The notes under the pieces are model-generated. The model was not told where the DNA came from and ran no database searches. It was given only the letters and a program-made list of their open reading frames with translations. Positions 42,886-53,185 of a stretch of DNA of 64,000 nucleotides are shown piece after piece. The DNA comes from Macrosoma leucophasiata (lineage: Eukaryota; Arthropoda; Insecta; Lepidoptera; Hedylidae): the NCBI GenBank assembly GCA_036365455.1, contig JAWQUS010000007.1, positions 18,554,001-18,618,000 of the forward strand, written 5' to 3'. How positions within the stretch are numbered: position 1 is the stretch's first letter; every line of letters starts with the position of its first letter. A program made the translations under genes and the position numbers.

Positions 42886-43370
42886 GTGCCCGCCCCCCCG
42901 AGCGTTTCCGCCTTGTCGTTGCGGAGGGGCTTAGTGGTCGGTGGTTGTCCCCGCACCGGAGAAGCTAAGAGGAACCCAGCGAGGGAGCGGTGTTTGGTGT
43001 GGCTCTGCCCGCCACTAGCTATTGTGGTGGAGCGACGGCTGGGGAAGAGATGTATGGGTATTTTGGTGGCCTTGCACCCTATCCCTAGCTTTGCTGTGGG
43101 CCCACCTACAGATAGAGACGTGGTGGAGGAGGGAGGTTGAGGGTCAGTTCTACCCTGACTCTTCTGGTCCCTCGGGGCCAAACTGTGTGCCCCTGGACCG
43201 CTTCATCCCGGGTCTTGGGATGCCTGGTATTGTGAGTGGTCGGAACAGTGGTGGTTTTACTGGGCCACTAAAAACCACCTGGATGTTACGATGAATGTCT
43301 TTTCCCGGAGTCCCACATAATCCACCCCTCTTCCCAAGGGTGGGTATGCGGAACGCATTTTCCAGTACCT
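42886..43370. other. G+C-rich island, probable old retroelement fragment
   Basis: About 480 bp of clearly higher G+C than its surroundings. Its short ORFs show no recognisable domain. It adjoins a shortened repeat R, which suggests co-insertion, but no family is identified. Confidence 0.35.
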
Positions 43371-43446
43371 ACCTAGGTCCTCGAGATCCGCCACTGAAGT
43401 CTACCACCACAAGTGTATCGAGAGTCTACTTCAGATTTATTTGTAG

Positions 43447-43680
43447 TAGCTGAAACACGAGATAACTGTTGCAGCCGCGGAAGAGTTCCCTATTTTATCT
43501 TCACGATAAGGCCCTCGGTGATAGTTAAGACCCAGGTTATAACTTAGTTATGTTTCATGACATCAATAGAATAAGCTCAAACACGAGGTTGCTGCTGTAG
43601 GTAAATCACCGAAGAGTCCGCTCTGCTGTCTTTTATCTCCGCAATGAAACTTTCGGTGATATTCCATAACTAGCATTAAC
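43447..43680. repeat. two imperfect direct repeats of ~85 bp
   Basis: AGCTGAAACACGAGATAACT...GGTGATAG (43447-43524) and AGCTCAAACACGAGG...GGTGATAT (43574-43662) align with gaps. Confidence 0.5.
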
Positions 43681-44364
43681 CCTTACTTATACTAATATAA
43701 ATGAAAAAAGCTCACATTTCAACAGGACCAGTAACAAAATCAGTTCTTTCTAAAAAAATTCATGGTGAAACACTACTCATATCCAATTTTCTAACTCTTA
43801 GAAATGGATTATAATCATCAAAATCAAATGGAAACAACTTTAAAATATACTCATTAAAAAAAACATGGATTCGGATCGGAAAAAATTGGTAAGGTACGTG
43901 AATCTGCAATCATCTTCGATTTTATCATGTATCCAATATCTTATACGAGTGTAATTTAGAGTTCACTAGTTGGATTTGATGGATGGCACGACGTAAGCTT
44001 TAAGTTTACTTGTCAAGTTGCTTTTTAACTGCCGTTAACCTTTTGACTTGGCTTAAAATGTTTTGTGGTCTGAAATAAGGCAGCTATTCTTATCTTATAT
44101 TTATCTCTTTATAGTGATGCTATGGAGGCAACTAGATTTGTTTTCTCCAGTGTGTAGTATGTTGTTACAACGATTTTTAGCGCTCCACACTCACTGTTCG
44201 TTATTTATATTATGTGTAACTTGTTATGACTATATCGTAATACGCCGAATTTGTTTACAACATAACTTAAGGGGTGACTGGTAAAGAACGTTTGCACGAA
44301 AGTTTGTAGGAGAGATACTGAAGCCTCCGAGTAACGTTGGCCCTGTAAGGCTAGAAATGTTTGT

Positions 44365-45412
44365 AGGGATTAATCATAACATGCTAGTACAAAAACCATC
44401 GCCTGGCAAGGGATCAATCCGTCACATCATCTGGATTTCTGATGAGAAAAGTTACTTCCATATTTTAGAAGTGGCTCGATTGCGACCATGTCGCCTCTTT
44501 ACAAGAATAATGTGACATTTCATCTAAATCGTTCTTTATGAAATGCAATATTATTCTTACAAGAATAACGTGAAATTTCATCTAAATCGTTCTATATGAA
44601 ATGTCACATTATTCTTGTAAAGAAGCGATGTAAGTTACGTCTTAAAATTTAATTTTTGTGTGTTCGGATATTTCAAGAAAATCACGATTTGTTTAATGCA
44701 ATTGAGCGACTCAATCGTATATCAATAGCAGGCTATGATGATGTACATTATACATTACATGATACGCTCGATACTTAATTTATTGAATTCGTCCTAACAA
44801 TTTCATCGTCATGAAAACACACTTCCGTTGTCATGGAAACACCACTACAAATATAAATAAGACTCAACAATTATGGCCGCGGAGTTTTGGCGGGAACCTT
44901 GAAAGAGGCGTATGGTGCTCTTATTTTATTTCATTTTCTTGGTGTATTTTGAAGTAATATTGAATAAAGTTGGTGTCATTTTGTTTGAAATAGGTTTATT
45001 ACGGTGCCCGTGTATAGTGAAATAGAATAACAGTGCGAAAACACGACCTTTCAGGTTGCCTCCAAAACTTCATTGTAAATGTTCTGGTAAAGTAGCCATC
45101 GCTTTACTCGAATAACTTGACTGTAACTCACTTGACTGACATAATATACTTGATACTTACATATTATACTTGATGACTATATTATACTAACTTTTACGCT
45201 GCTTAAATAAATACGAAATATCGTTTTACTTGATACTGGCAATATGCGTAATAGCGATGCCATAATAACAAAAAAAAAAAAAAACTATGGCCGCTAAACG
45301 ATGGCTGCCAAATCTTAAATAAGGAAGTCTTCTCATCAGAAATCCAGATGACGTGACGGGTTGATCCTTGCCAGACGATGGTTATCGTACTTAGCATATT
45401 ATGAATCATTCC
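44365..45412. mobile_element. ~1-kb fold-back element with ~95-bp inverted arms
   Basis: The left arm 44365-44462 (CTGGCAAGG, CATCTGGATTTCTGATGAGA) and right arm 45323-45412 (TCTCATCAGAAATCCAGATG, CCTTGCCAG) are imperfect reverse complements; weaker pairing extends inward (ATGGCCGC.. against GCGGCCAT). There is no transposase ORF inside. It carries a second, younger hairpin near its left arm. Confidence 0.75.
44497..44622. repeat. 27-bp perfect inverted repeat enclosing two 58-bp tandem hairpin units
   Basis: Arms 44497-44523 and 44596-44622 are exact complements. Inside, the unit starting ACAAGAATAA occurs at 44501 and 44559 (58-bp period), and each unit is itself an imperfect hairpin. Confidence 0.85.
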
Positions 45413-45479
45413 TAATAAAAAAAATCTATTCTTACAGGCGTTCCGATACTCGAAGGGTTCACTAGCTCTTGGACCATTT

Positions 45480-45590
45480 AAATAAATAATAGTTTTTGCG
45501 CTAAACCGCGGACGGACAGACAGACAGACAGACGGACATGGCGAAACTATAAGTGTTCCTTGTTTACTACGGAACCTTAAAAATTGACAT
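45480..45590 (-). repeat. dispersed repeat with GACA/GGACAGACAGAC tract
   Basis: CGCGGACGGACAGACAGACA then GTTCCTTGTTTACTACGGAA is the widespread insect 'acggaaccct' repeat in reverse. Confidence 0.55.
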
Positions 45591-45882
45591 CAGTAATATG
45601 TAATTACATACGTTACATAAGGAATTGCACAGTGTACAAACCTACTTGGTGCGTAGCAACAAAAAAACTGTTCTTGAGAAGACTGATCATGAACGAACGA
45701 AGCAGATAATTTTCTGAGGCTGGTCGACGATAACAACTCACGATGAATGTTCGAAACTGTTTGACCAAAGTTTTTATTTTAAATTGCCAGTGATAGAAAC
45801 AAGCTTTAACGAATCATTTAGTAGTTACCTACTTACCAGTTTAATTTTTATACTTACCTCCTTTTTACTGGTAGTACCTAGA

Positions 45883-45945
45883 GCTTCAGTGATGGAGCTC
45901 GCGGGCGTAGGCACCACCGCATTACCTCATATACCATAAAAGTAG
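45883..45945 (-). repeat. repeat R, 3' terminal piece, reversed
   Basis: GAGCTTCAGTGATGGAGCTC and GTAGGCACCACCGCATTACC are the reverse complement of the R 3' end. Confidence 0.55.
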
Positions 45946-46489
45946 GTAAATCTACTTATAACAGTCTACCTAAAAAAACATAGGTAGATGTTTTTTTTTT
46001 AATTTTATTTTATAGATCTCTTTCTTTTAATTAAAAAAAATCTAGGGGTACCATAATGTCCCTGCCGAGACGAGCCAAGTGAAGCTGGCTAGGCCGTTTC
46101 ATCTTTACAAGAACTGTTGTACCTATCTATGACAAACAATTTATGTTTAGTGGATTGTTTTTTCACCTATTTAGGTATGTGACAGTAGCACAAAGGCCAC
46201 TAAAGTGTAGAGTTTATAAAGTTTTGAAGCAGGACCCAAAAGGATCATAAGTTTAGCATTTTAGATGATATGATTGGGCGTTCTTATTATCCAATTTACC
46301 TAGTGATTGTTTGCGGCTTGTCCAATTGTCTCGGTCAGCAGACAATACTCGGATCATCGGAATACCGCGAGAGGTATCGCTAATCGGCGATGCAGCGGTC
46401 AATTTCGTCGTGAATGAGTCCGCAACGGAGGCTTTTGTACCTTGTACTCGATTCTAATTGAAACTATTTTGGGCACAGGACAATGCGGC

Positions 46490-46830
46490 ATTGTCCGCGT
46501 GTCCGGCGGTGTTTGCCGCCTTTACTAATTCAGGTGGGCGTGTCCGGGGGTGGGCGTGGTCGGGGCGGGGCGTGCGGTGTGGGCCCGCCCAGCGGCGCGG
46601 CGCAGTCGGCGATCAGTTTCGCCGACGTGGTGTCGCTCAGTCGGCCCGACGACGTCTCGTTCGCTGCTCATCTTGGTGCGGCTACGCGACAAGTTTGCGT
46701 ATTATTTGGAAAGTTGCGTAATCTGAGGACTCTGTAGACAGTAGTGTGGTTGGTTGAGCCGTGAGTGCGGTTGAGCGGCGCGTCCTCGCCACGTGCATCT
46801 GACAGCTGTCGCCCGGCCGCACGCACGCCA
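46490..46830 (+). promoter_or_regulatory. G+C-rich candidate promoter and 5' exon of an unidentified gene
   Basis: A sharp G+C-rich, CpG-rich island in AT-rich DNA. It has GC-box-like GGGGCGGGGCG (about 46560), arthropod initiator matches TCAGTT (about 46613) and TCAGTC (about 46638), and ends in CGCCAA|GTGAGT, a consensus donor near 46829. A CACAG acceptor followed by a short open stretch and CAG|GTGGGC donor (46479-46533) is an alternative reading as a small exon. No protein family was recognised; if it is a 5' exon the downstream repeat-rich DNA would be its first intron. Confidence 0.35.
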
Positions 46831-46993
46831 AGTGAGTCCGATATGCATTTGATTCCAATTCAAACTTTTGCGAATTCTATTTGCATGGGAGCGCAAACAT
46901 GTTTTTTTTTACTGTTGGTAATTAGGTATTAGGAAAATTTATAGGTCCTATATTAAATTGATACTTGTATTAGATTCAGTTTTATTATTAATG

Positions 46994-47361
46994 GAAATGC
47001 AAACGCCACATGAAGCTGCTTTTAGGTAGCCTACTGTTATTCTTATTAGAATAGAATTAGGTACATATTCACACAAAAATGATTTTTATTTTCTATTAAA
47101 AATAATATGAGACAATTTGAAATTCGTAATAAAAATAATTTACACTTTTTATTAGATTCACTAAATACGTATGTTTGTGTATCTTACGAAATGCAAACGC
47201 TACATGAAGCTGCTTTTAGGTAGCCTACTGTTATTCTTATTAGAATAGAATTAGGTACATTTTCACACAAAAATGATTTTTATTTTCTATTAAAAATATT
47301 ATGAGACAATTTGAAATTCGTAATAAAAATAATTTAAACTTTTTGTTAAATTCACTAAATA
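46994..47361. repeat. 194-bp tandem duplication
   Basis: GAAATGCAAACGC at 46994 and again at 47188. The copies agree over about 175 bp to TCACTAAATAC (47157 and 47351) with few differences. Confidence 0.9.
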
Positions 47362-47369
47362 CCTAGGTA

Positions 47370-48020
47370 CTTAAGTACTTAAACTTTCTTTTTTTTATAT
47401 TCATTTTTTTCATTTAAGCCTTGAGTTTAATTTTTTTTTTTAATATAACTTTTGTTAAAACTTCCTTACTCTACATCACACATACTTATGTTAGGTATAT
47501 GTAGTGCTATTGTTAAAACAATTATATTTCGAATACAACTAACGACAAGTCTATTGTGAATTTTAATTTTGCTATCAACAGGTTTGTTCACGACCAAACC
47601 GATTATTTTAAAACAACAAAAAAGCTACCAAGTTTTCCACCATACATATCAATCGTCATCAATTCATTCGATCCCGTAAATAGATCGCATTTTTCGCGGT
47701 GCGGTATAAAAATGTCCGCCCGCCCAAACCATGTCGCCCCCCCCCCTCCCCGCCCCGCTCCCCACCCGCCTCAAATCATCGCTGACAATGTCGATTCAGT
47801 TTTATTGGCCCACGATCTTTTTATGGCAATTGCCGGATCGTTTTTCCATTCCGATTGGGGTGCTTTGTAACCGTTTTTCTGTCTCGAGAGCTTTTTGTGG
47901 AGAAAGTGAATTTTGATTCGGACTATTTGTTTACTTATTGGTTGCTCCATTATTGGCTTTTGTTTTGTGTGGCTTATTATAAAATGTTACTTGAGATCGT
48001 TTTTTTTTTTATTTATTTAA
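47370..48020. other. non-coding; C-rich patch
   Basis: A C-run patch (about 47731-47765) follows GTATAAAAATG (47703-47713). No exon structure was supported. Confidence 0.3.
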
Positions 48021-48024
48021 ATAA

Positions 48025-48340
48025 CTAGCTGTGCTTGCGACTTCGCCTGCGTGAGAATTTATGATTGTTCAGTATCTACCCGGACGAAGTCGTGGGCGCA
48101 GCTAGTATAAAAGTAGGCTAAGTTACTCCTTATTACATAAGCTATCTGCCAGTGAAAGTCCCGTTAAAATCGGTCCAGCCGTTCACGAGATTAGCGGGAA
48201 CAAACAGACAGACAGACAGACAAAAATTGTAAAAAAAATTGTTTTGGTATATATACCGTGTATAGACATGCATTTAGTAAAAAGCGGTTATTTTTATATT
48301 ACAAACAGACACTCCAATTCTATTTATTTGTATAGATGTA
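48025..48340. repeat. lepidopteran dispersed repeat, well-preserved copy
   Basis: It begins AACTAGCTGTGCTTGCGACT, contains a hairpin of GCGACTTCGCC with GGACGAAGTCGTGGGCGCAG, then AAATCGGTCCAGCCGTTCAC, (CAGA)n, AGTAAAAAGCGGTTATTTTT, and ends near TATTTGTATAGAT. This structure is very common in Lepidoptera. Confidence 0.75.
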
Positions 48341-48483
48341 GGCAAAATCTTAATCAATTTTACACAGCTATAAATTTAAATCAATTGCCCAGGTGACAGA
48401 GTTGGGCAAATTTTAGTAATTGAAAAAAAAAATCCATGAACTAGTTCAGTGTTTCCATTTATCACTTCACTAAAGTTTTAACT

Positions 48484-48720
48484 GCCTCAGTTGTCTAGAT
48501 AGCAGACCACTACTGCTACGCCTGGGTTCGATTCCCGGGTCGAGAGCTAATAGTGATAAAAGAGTATAATTCTTCTATCATCTCTGGTTCCATTGGAATC
48601 TTTCTATTTCCTAGAAGTTTACCAGTATCTCGGAGTTTGGTAATGTGCCTGGAGATGTCAATAGGCTCGCCTTCTGTTACATGGGCCAAAATGAAATAGG
48701 CGAATCATAGGTGTTTTCAT
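48484..48720 (+). mobile_element. tRNA-derived SINE
   Basis: The head CTGCCTCAGTTGTCTAGATA (A-box region) and GGGTTCGATTCCCGGGTC (B-box) is followed by a body with TCCTAGAAGTTTACCAGTAT and TTACATGGGCCAAAATG. It is the same family as 49733, 52174, 53186 and 25534. The 3' side runs into an inverted repeat (48701-48764). Confidence 0.8.
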
Positions 48721-48764
48721 GTTTTCAGGTACTTACCTAGGTACATGAAAACACCTACGATTCG
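48701..48764. repeat. 21-bp inverted repeat (one mismatch) at the SINE 3' side
   Basis: 48701-48721 and 48744-48764 are reverse complements except at one base; the 22-nt spacer contains AGGTAC and CTAGGTAC. Confidence 0.85.
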
Positions 48765-49732
48765 AATACTTATGCTTGAATGAAGTTACATTTACTAAAG
48801 TTTTTTACCTCCAGGTCTCAAAACCGCAATGTATTGACACTTAAGTATAGGTACCTAATAGGTAAGTACAAAAATATTGGAAACTGGACAATCAAGAATT
48901 ATTACAACTTTTGATAGGTACCTATGGTAAACTAACCTCTAACTGGAATTGGTATTCCTATCCTATATTATTCTTATCCTATGTTATAGGTACGTACCTA
49001 TTTTCTTTTTTAGAAAAAAAAAATAAAGCGGGTCTGAACGATCCAAATCTAATAGACTGCGGGTCATTCGACCGTTAACAAGAATTGTCTACATTCCAAT
49101 GAAAAATGGACCAGTGAAAAAAAAAGAAAATTTTTACACAAAAATTCACCAATTTTAGACCTCACTAGTCATTATCTTAAGAGATGAGACTTGATAAGAC
49201 AGCGGCATCGACACTCACTTATAGGGTATCCAGTCTACCCAATTTTAGGTGTTATTGCTTGTATTCAGAACTGAAATAAAGATTTTTTGGTAGAATGTCT
49301 ACCCAATTTTCAAGCTTCGTGTTCTCAAAAGAAGGAAAACTTATGAGATAAAAATAGAGATCCTCTTATAGAGTATAAACACAATTTTAGAGCTATATTA
49401 TTCTTCCTCTTAAAGCAGAAGGATATGTGTAAAGACACTCTATGATTGAATTTTTATCCAAGTGTAGAACTAAACGATTGGTATTTATAAAACATGGAGA
49501 ATTGCTGGGATAGAGACTTTCTAATGGAGTATCTATCCAATTTTAGAGTTAAACTATTTGTGTTCTTAATTAAAATCAGGAGAACTTCTGAGATAGATAG
49601 ATAGATGCTCTCTGATAGAGTACCTATCTATTCAATTTTAGAAGGGAACTATTTCTAAAATTGAACTAGTCAGAGTAGTGCTGAGATAGGGAGGGACTCT
49701 CTGATAAAGTACTTATTCAATTTGGCCAAACT

Positions 49733-50013
49733 ACGTAACTTCACGCCTGTAATCCCCGAAGGGGTAGGCAGAGGTAAATGCATGCATTCAATCATACATG
49801 CAAACACCCACGACTCGCCGGTTGCGTTTTGGCCCATGTAACAGGTGGCGAACCTGTTGCCATCTTCGGGCACATTACCATACTCCGGGGTACTGGGAAA
49901 CTTCCAGAAAATGGAAAAATCCCAAAATAAGCAGAGATAAAGGATTTTTAACCGTTATCTCGGATAGTCCCCGACCCGGGAATCGAACCCAGGACCCCCT
50001 GCGGAATAGTAGT
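49733..50013 (-). mobile_element. tRNA-derived SINE 1 with 8-bp target duplication
   Basis: The head is at the right: B-box complement GGGAATCGAACCC at 49978-49990. The body ends at CGTAACTTCACGCC. GCCAAACT occurs at both edges (49725-49732 and 50014-50021). It is nearly identical to 52174-52491 over its body. The 5' part of the tRNA-like head is missing. Confidence 0.85.
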
Positions 50014-50032
50014 GCCAAACTAGTAACTAATT

Positions 50033-50148
50033 TTTTTTTTAAAGAAAAATGGAAAGAAAAATTTGACTTCAGGCGAGACTCGAACTCGCGGCCTACTGGG
50101 AATCTAGTCCAGCCGCTCTTCCAATTGAGCTCCTGAAGTCCTAAGTTT
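50033..50148 (-). mobile_element. short tRNA-derived SINE 2
   Basis: The - strand begins GGACTTCAGGAGCTCAATTG (A-box TAGCTC-like), has AGTTCGAGTCTCGCCTGAAG (B-box) and a tail ATTTTTCTTTCC. The 5' and 3' ends of the head pair like an acceptor stem. It is almost identical to 60368-60475 and has a long A-run beyond its 5' end (50144-50164). Confidence 0.75.
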
Positions 50149-50170
50149 TTTTTTTTTTTTTTTCTTTTTA

Positions 50171-51462
50171 TTCGGTTGGGGAAAAAGTTTCTTCGCATTT
50201 TTTAAGATAATTCAAAACATTTTTTAATATAGTTTATTTAAATTTAAGTAATGTATGTATGTACCATTTTGTTCGATAACCTTTTGCCATCTTGTAGATA
50301 GGGACATGATCCCATTGCTATAAAAATTTTGGGACTTCTCATCAAAATACCGCGACAAGTGGATTTGGCAGTCCTCTCGTGATGTTAACCTAACATTGCA
50401 TAAAGAATTCTGAAGAGACCGAAACTGTCAGGTGGAAATCTGAAGGTGCAAGGTCAGGACTATACGGCGGATGCATTAACACCTCCCAGCCAAACTCTCT
50501 TAATTTTTGCTGAGTAGCTATAGATGTGTGAGGTCTAGCGTTATCATGATGAAACACCACACCCCTTCTGTTGATCAATTCCGGCCGCTTTCTCTCAACT
50601 TCTTGCTTTAATCTCATCAGTTGTTCGCAGTAGAGTTCAGAATCGATAGTCCTGCCTGGTGGTAATAGCTCATAATGAATAATGCCCTTCCAATCCCACC
50701 ACACACACAACATCACCTTATTGCGAGTTAACCCGGGTTTTGCCACAGTCTATGAAGCCTGACCGGCCTTTGACCACGACCTTTTTCGCACGTTCTTGTC
50801 GTACGTGATCCACTTTTCATCACCAGTTATCAGCTTCTTCAAAAATGATTCGGTTTCATTACGTCGTAATAAAGAATCACAAATGAGTACACGACACGGT
50901 TCATTAGGTTTCTTTCAGTGAGCTCGTGAGGTACCCAAATATCGAGCTTTTTTTGTACCCAGCTTTTTTCAAATGCGCCAAAACTGTTTTGTGATCAATT
51001 CTCAGTTCTTCAGCTACGTCGTAACTACTGATATGTCGATCTTGCTCCACCTTTTCAAAAATGGCATCCATTTTATCCGTAATAGGGCGACCAGAGCGAG
51101 GTGCATCTTTGACATCAAAATTTCCGGATTGAAAACGCTTAAACCAAATTTGTGCTACTCTCATAGACACTGCACTAGGTCCATAAACATCGCAATTTTT
51201 TTTCGCGGCTTGCGTTGCATTTTTACCTTTTATGTAGTAAAATTTTAAAATGTATCGAATTTCTTCATTAGATTCACTCATCTTGACAGTACGAAAACAA
51301 ATGAAAATCACACATTTGCATAATTTGAATTTGGAATTATGTTCTTTAAAATTTTAACTTTCAATGATACCAAAACCAGCCAGATACAAATACTTCAGCC
51401 AAAGAGATTTTATTACAAGTACATACATACTATAATGCGAAAAGACTTTTTCCCCAACCTAT
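50171..51462 (-). mobile_element. full-length mariner element (1292 bp)
   Basis: Imperfect ~28-bp terminal inverted repeats, GGTTGGGGAAAAAGT at 50174 and its complement ACTTTTTCCCCAACC ending at 51459, with TA at both borders (50169-50170, 51463-51464). The length is normal for mariner. The transposase inside is broken. Confidence 0.9.
50254..51281 (-). pseudogene. mariner transposase, inactivated
   Basis: The start MSESNEEIRY lies at 51281. The N-terminal helix-turn-helix region (about residues 1-110) has IWFKRFQSGNFDVKDAPRSG and GRPITDK. A frameshift at an A-run near 50945 replaces the reading after AGYKK; further on TGDEKW holds the first catalytic Asp, an in-frame stop TAG lies near 50748, HHDNARPHT holds the second Asp and YSPDLAPSDFHL the third (DD34D). 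A second frameshift follows DFHL. At least three lesions exclude activity. It is a DNA cut-and-paste transposase of the mariner family; the subfamily was not assigned. Confidence 0.88.
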
Positions 51463-52173
51463 TACAATTAGTAACTAATTATTTGTGTTCTTAAAAGCAG
51501 GAGAACTTCTGAGATAGGTAGATTGATCTACCTATCTTAGAAGGGAACTATTTCTAAAATTGAACTATTTGGAGTAGTGCTGAGATAGGGAGGGATTCTC
51601 TGATAGAGTAATTATTCAATTTTGGCAAACTAGTCGTAATCTTAAGAGCTGGCAAATTCATTGAGAGAGAAAGGGAAATAGAGGAAGTGAGATAGATGGA
51701 GAGATAGAGACTGTTTGATACAGTCTGGTCTGCTCAATTTCAGAGGTAGCTAAAGTATTCGTATTATTAAGAGTGGGCGAATTTTCAAGTTGTACGATCT
51801 CCAATAGAGTATCTACTCAAGTTTAGAGTTGAAGTATTCGTATTTTTCTAAGTAGAGATTAAGGGACAGAGATTCTCTATAAATAAATGATAAACGAGTT
51901 GTGTCCTGCTATTTTAACTGACTGGATGTCGTGGCTGCATAGTGGTGTAGATCTGTATAGGATGCAGTGTTTACTTACCATTAATGGGAACTGCATGCTT
52001 GTTGACCACCAGTGTAACGAAAACTACATTTCCAAACTTCATTCTCATATTAGACATGAACATCATAGGTGTACGTCATCACTTTCAAATATAGTTTTGA
52101 TGTGTAACGCTCATATTCGCGAGAACATTATATTAGAACAACGTTTGATAAAACAGCCAAGCAAGAAAAATAA

Positions 52174-52491
52174 CGTAACTTCACGCCTGTAATCCCCGAA
52201 GGGGTAGGCAGAGGTAAATGCATGCATTTAATCATACATGCAAACACCCACGACTCGCCGGTTACGTTTTGGCCCATGTAACAGGTGGCGAACCTGTTGC
52301 CATCTCCGGGCACATTACCAAACTCCGGGGTACTGGGAAACTTCCAGAAAATGGAAAAATCCCAATAGAAGCAGAGATAAAGGATTTTAGACCGTTATCT
52401 CTAATATCCCCCGACCCGGGAATCGAACCCAGGACCTCCAGCGTAATAGTAGTGGCCTGCTACCACTACGCTACTGAGGCAGTTTCAGGCC
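52174..52491 (-). mobile_element. tRNA-derived SINE with 10-bp target duplication
   Basis: Complete copy. The head on the - strand has CTCAGTAGCGTAGTGGTAGC (A-box) and GGGTTCGATTCCCGGGTCGG (B-box). AGAAAAATAA occurs at both edges (52164-52173 and 52492-52501). Confidence 0.88.
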
Positions 52492-52610
52492 AGAAAAATA
52501 ATGCGAGTAGTACTTACTTATAATAGTGCGATATGATTGTCGATGAGAACAAACAAACGGCGATAATGGTACCGAGCCATGTGGTTATGCGTGCCTCGGA
52601 TTAGGCAGTC

Positions 52611-52885
52611 TAAGGGAGTACTCACACTTATTCAGCTTATGTCCATAGAAAACAAACATTTTGTATGGAGACACGTACGCATCCGTTCAGCTTTCTGCGT
52701 CTATTCTTCGCGGCATACGAATATAAAATGATGCCAAATGTGTTTTTATCAGCGAGTGCTGTAGATAGAGTACAGCGCTGATTTGTCGCGTTCAGTGCTG
52801 TTCCGCCGCATGCAGCCTCGATAAGTGTGACCAAAATCGTTCAGCGAAACGCGAATGGAGCTGAATAAATGTGAGTAGTCCCTTA
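52611..52885. mobile_element. 275-bp MITE with ~27-bp imperfect terminal inverted repeats
   Basis: TAAGGGAGTACTCACACTTA at the left; the right end reversed reads TAAGGGACTACTCACATTTA. Internal sequence is partly self-complementary (TCAGC..GCTGA). No ORF. Confidence 0.82.
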
Positions 52886-52894
52886 CTCGAGTCA

Positions 52895-53044
52895 TAGTCT
52901 AATGGCCGAATACTCAAACGTCACTCAATTTTAAGCAACGCTCAAATGTGCGCTATCTCTATCGTTTGAAAGTGTTTTATAAAGACAGAAGATTTTTAAG
53001 TCCAACTTAGATTTAAGTGACGTTTGAGTATTTGACCGATAGTC
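52895..53044. mobile_element. 150-bp MITE with ATACTCAAACGTCACT inverted ends
   Basis: ATACTCAAACGTCACT (52910-52925) and AGTGACGTTTGAGTAT are exact complements. Related ends occur in the tandem array (62690-62720, 63475-63505). Confidence 0.82.
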
Positions 53045-53185
53045 ATTTATTTGCTAACTAAGTAAATACATAAAGGTCTTAAAATAGGTTGTAGTAATAC
53101 TTAGTTGCCATTTTCTGGCACTGCAAAATTTCATAAAAAATTTAAATTACTCGAGCTCGGGATAGTTACAGTAAAAAAGTAAGCG

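Larger units (their letters stand above)
49140..51870. repeat. degenerate ~95-bp minisatellite split by three transposons
   Basis: Related units recur at about 49140-49732 and 51469-51870: a 'tagagtatctatccaatttt' block, 'agagttgaactatttgtgtt', 'cttaaaagcaggagaacttc' and 'tgagatagagag', with variable spacing. Between them lie SINE 1, SINE 2 and a mariner. Confidence 0.7.

Noticed and set aside
47703..47870. TATA box (GTATAAAAATG) with a downstream open frame
   Set aside because: No initiator at the right distance; the frame is mostly C-run proline codons. Too weak to call a promoter or gene.
51887..52192. 101-codon open frame
   Set aside because: It runs from minisatellite flank into a SINE and has no recognisable domain.
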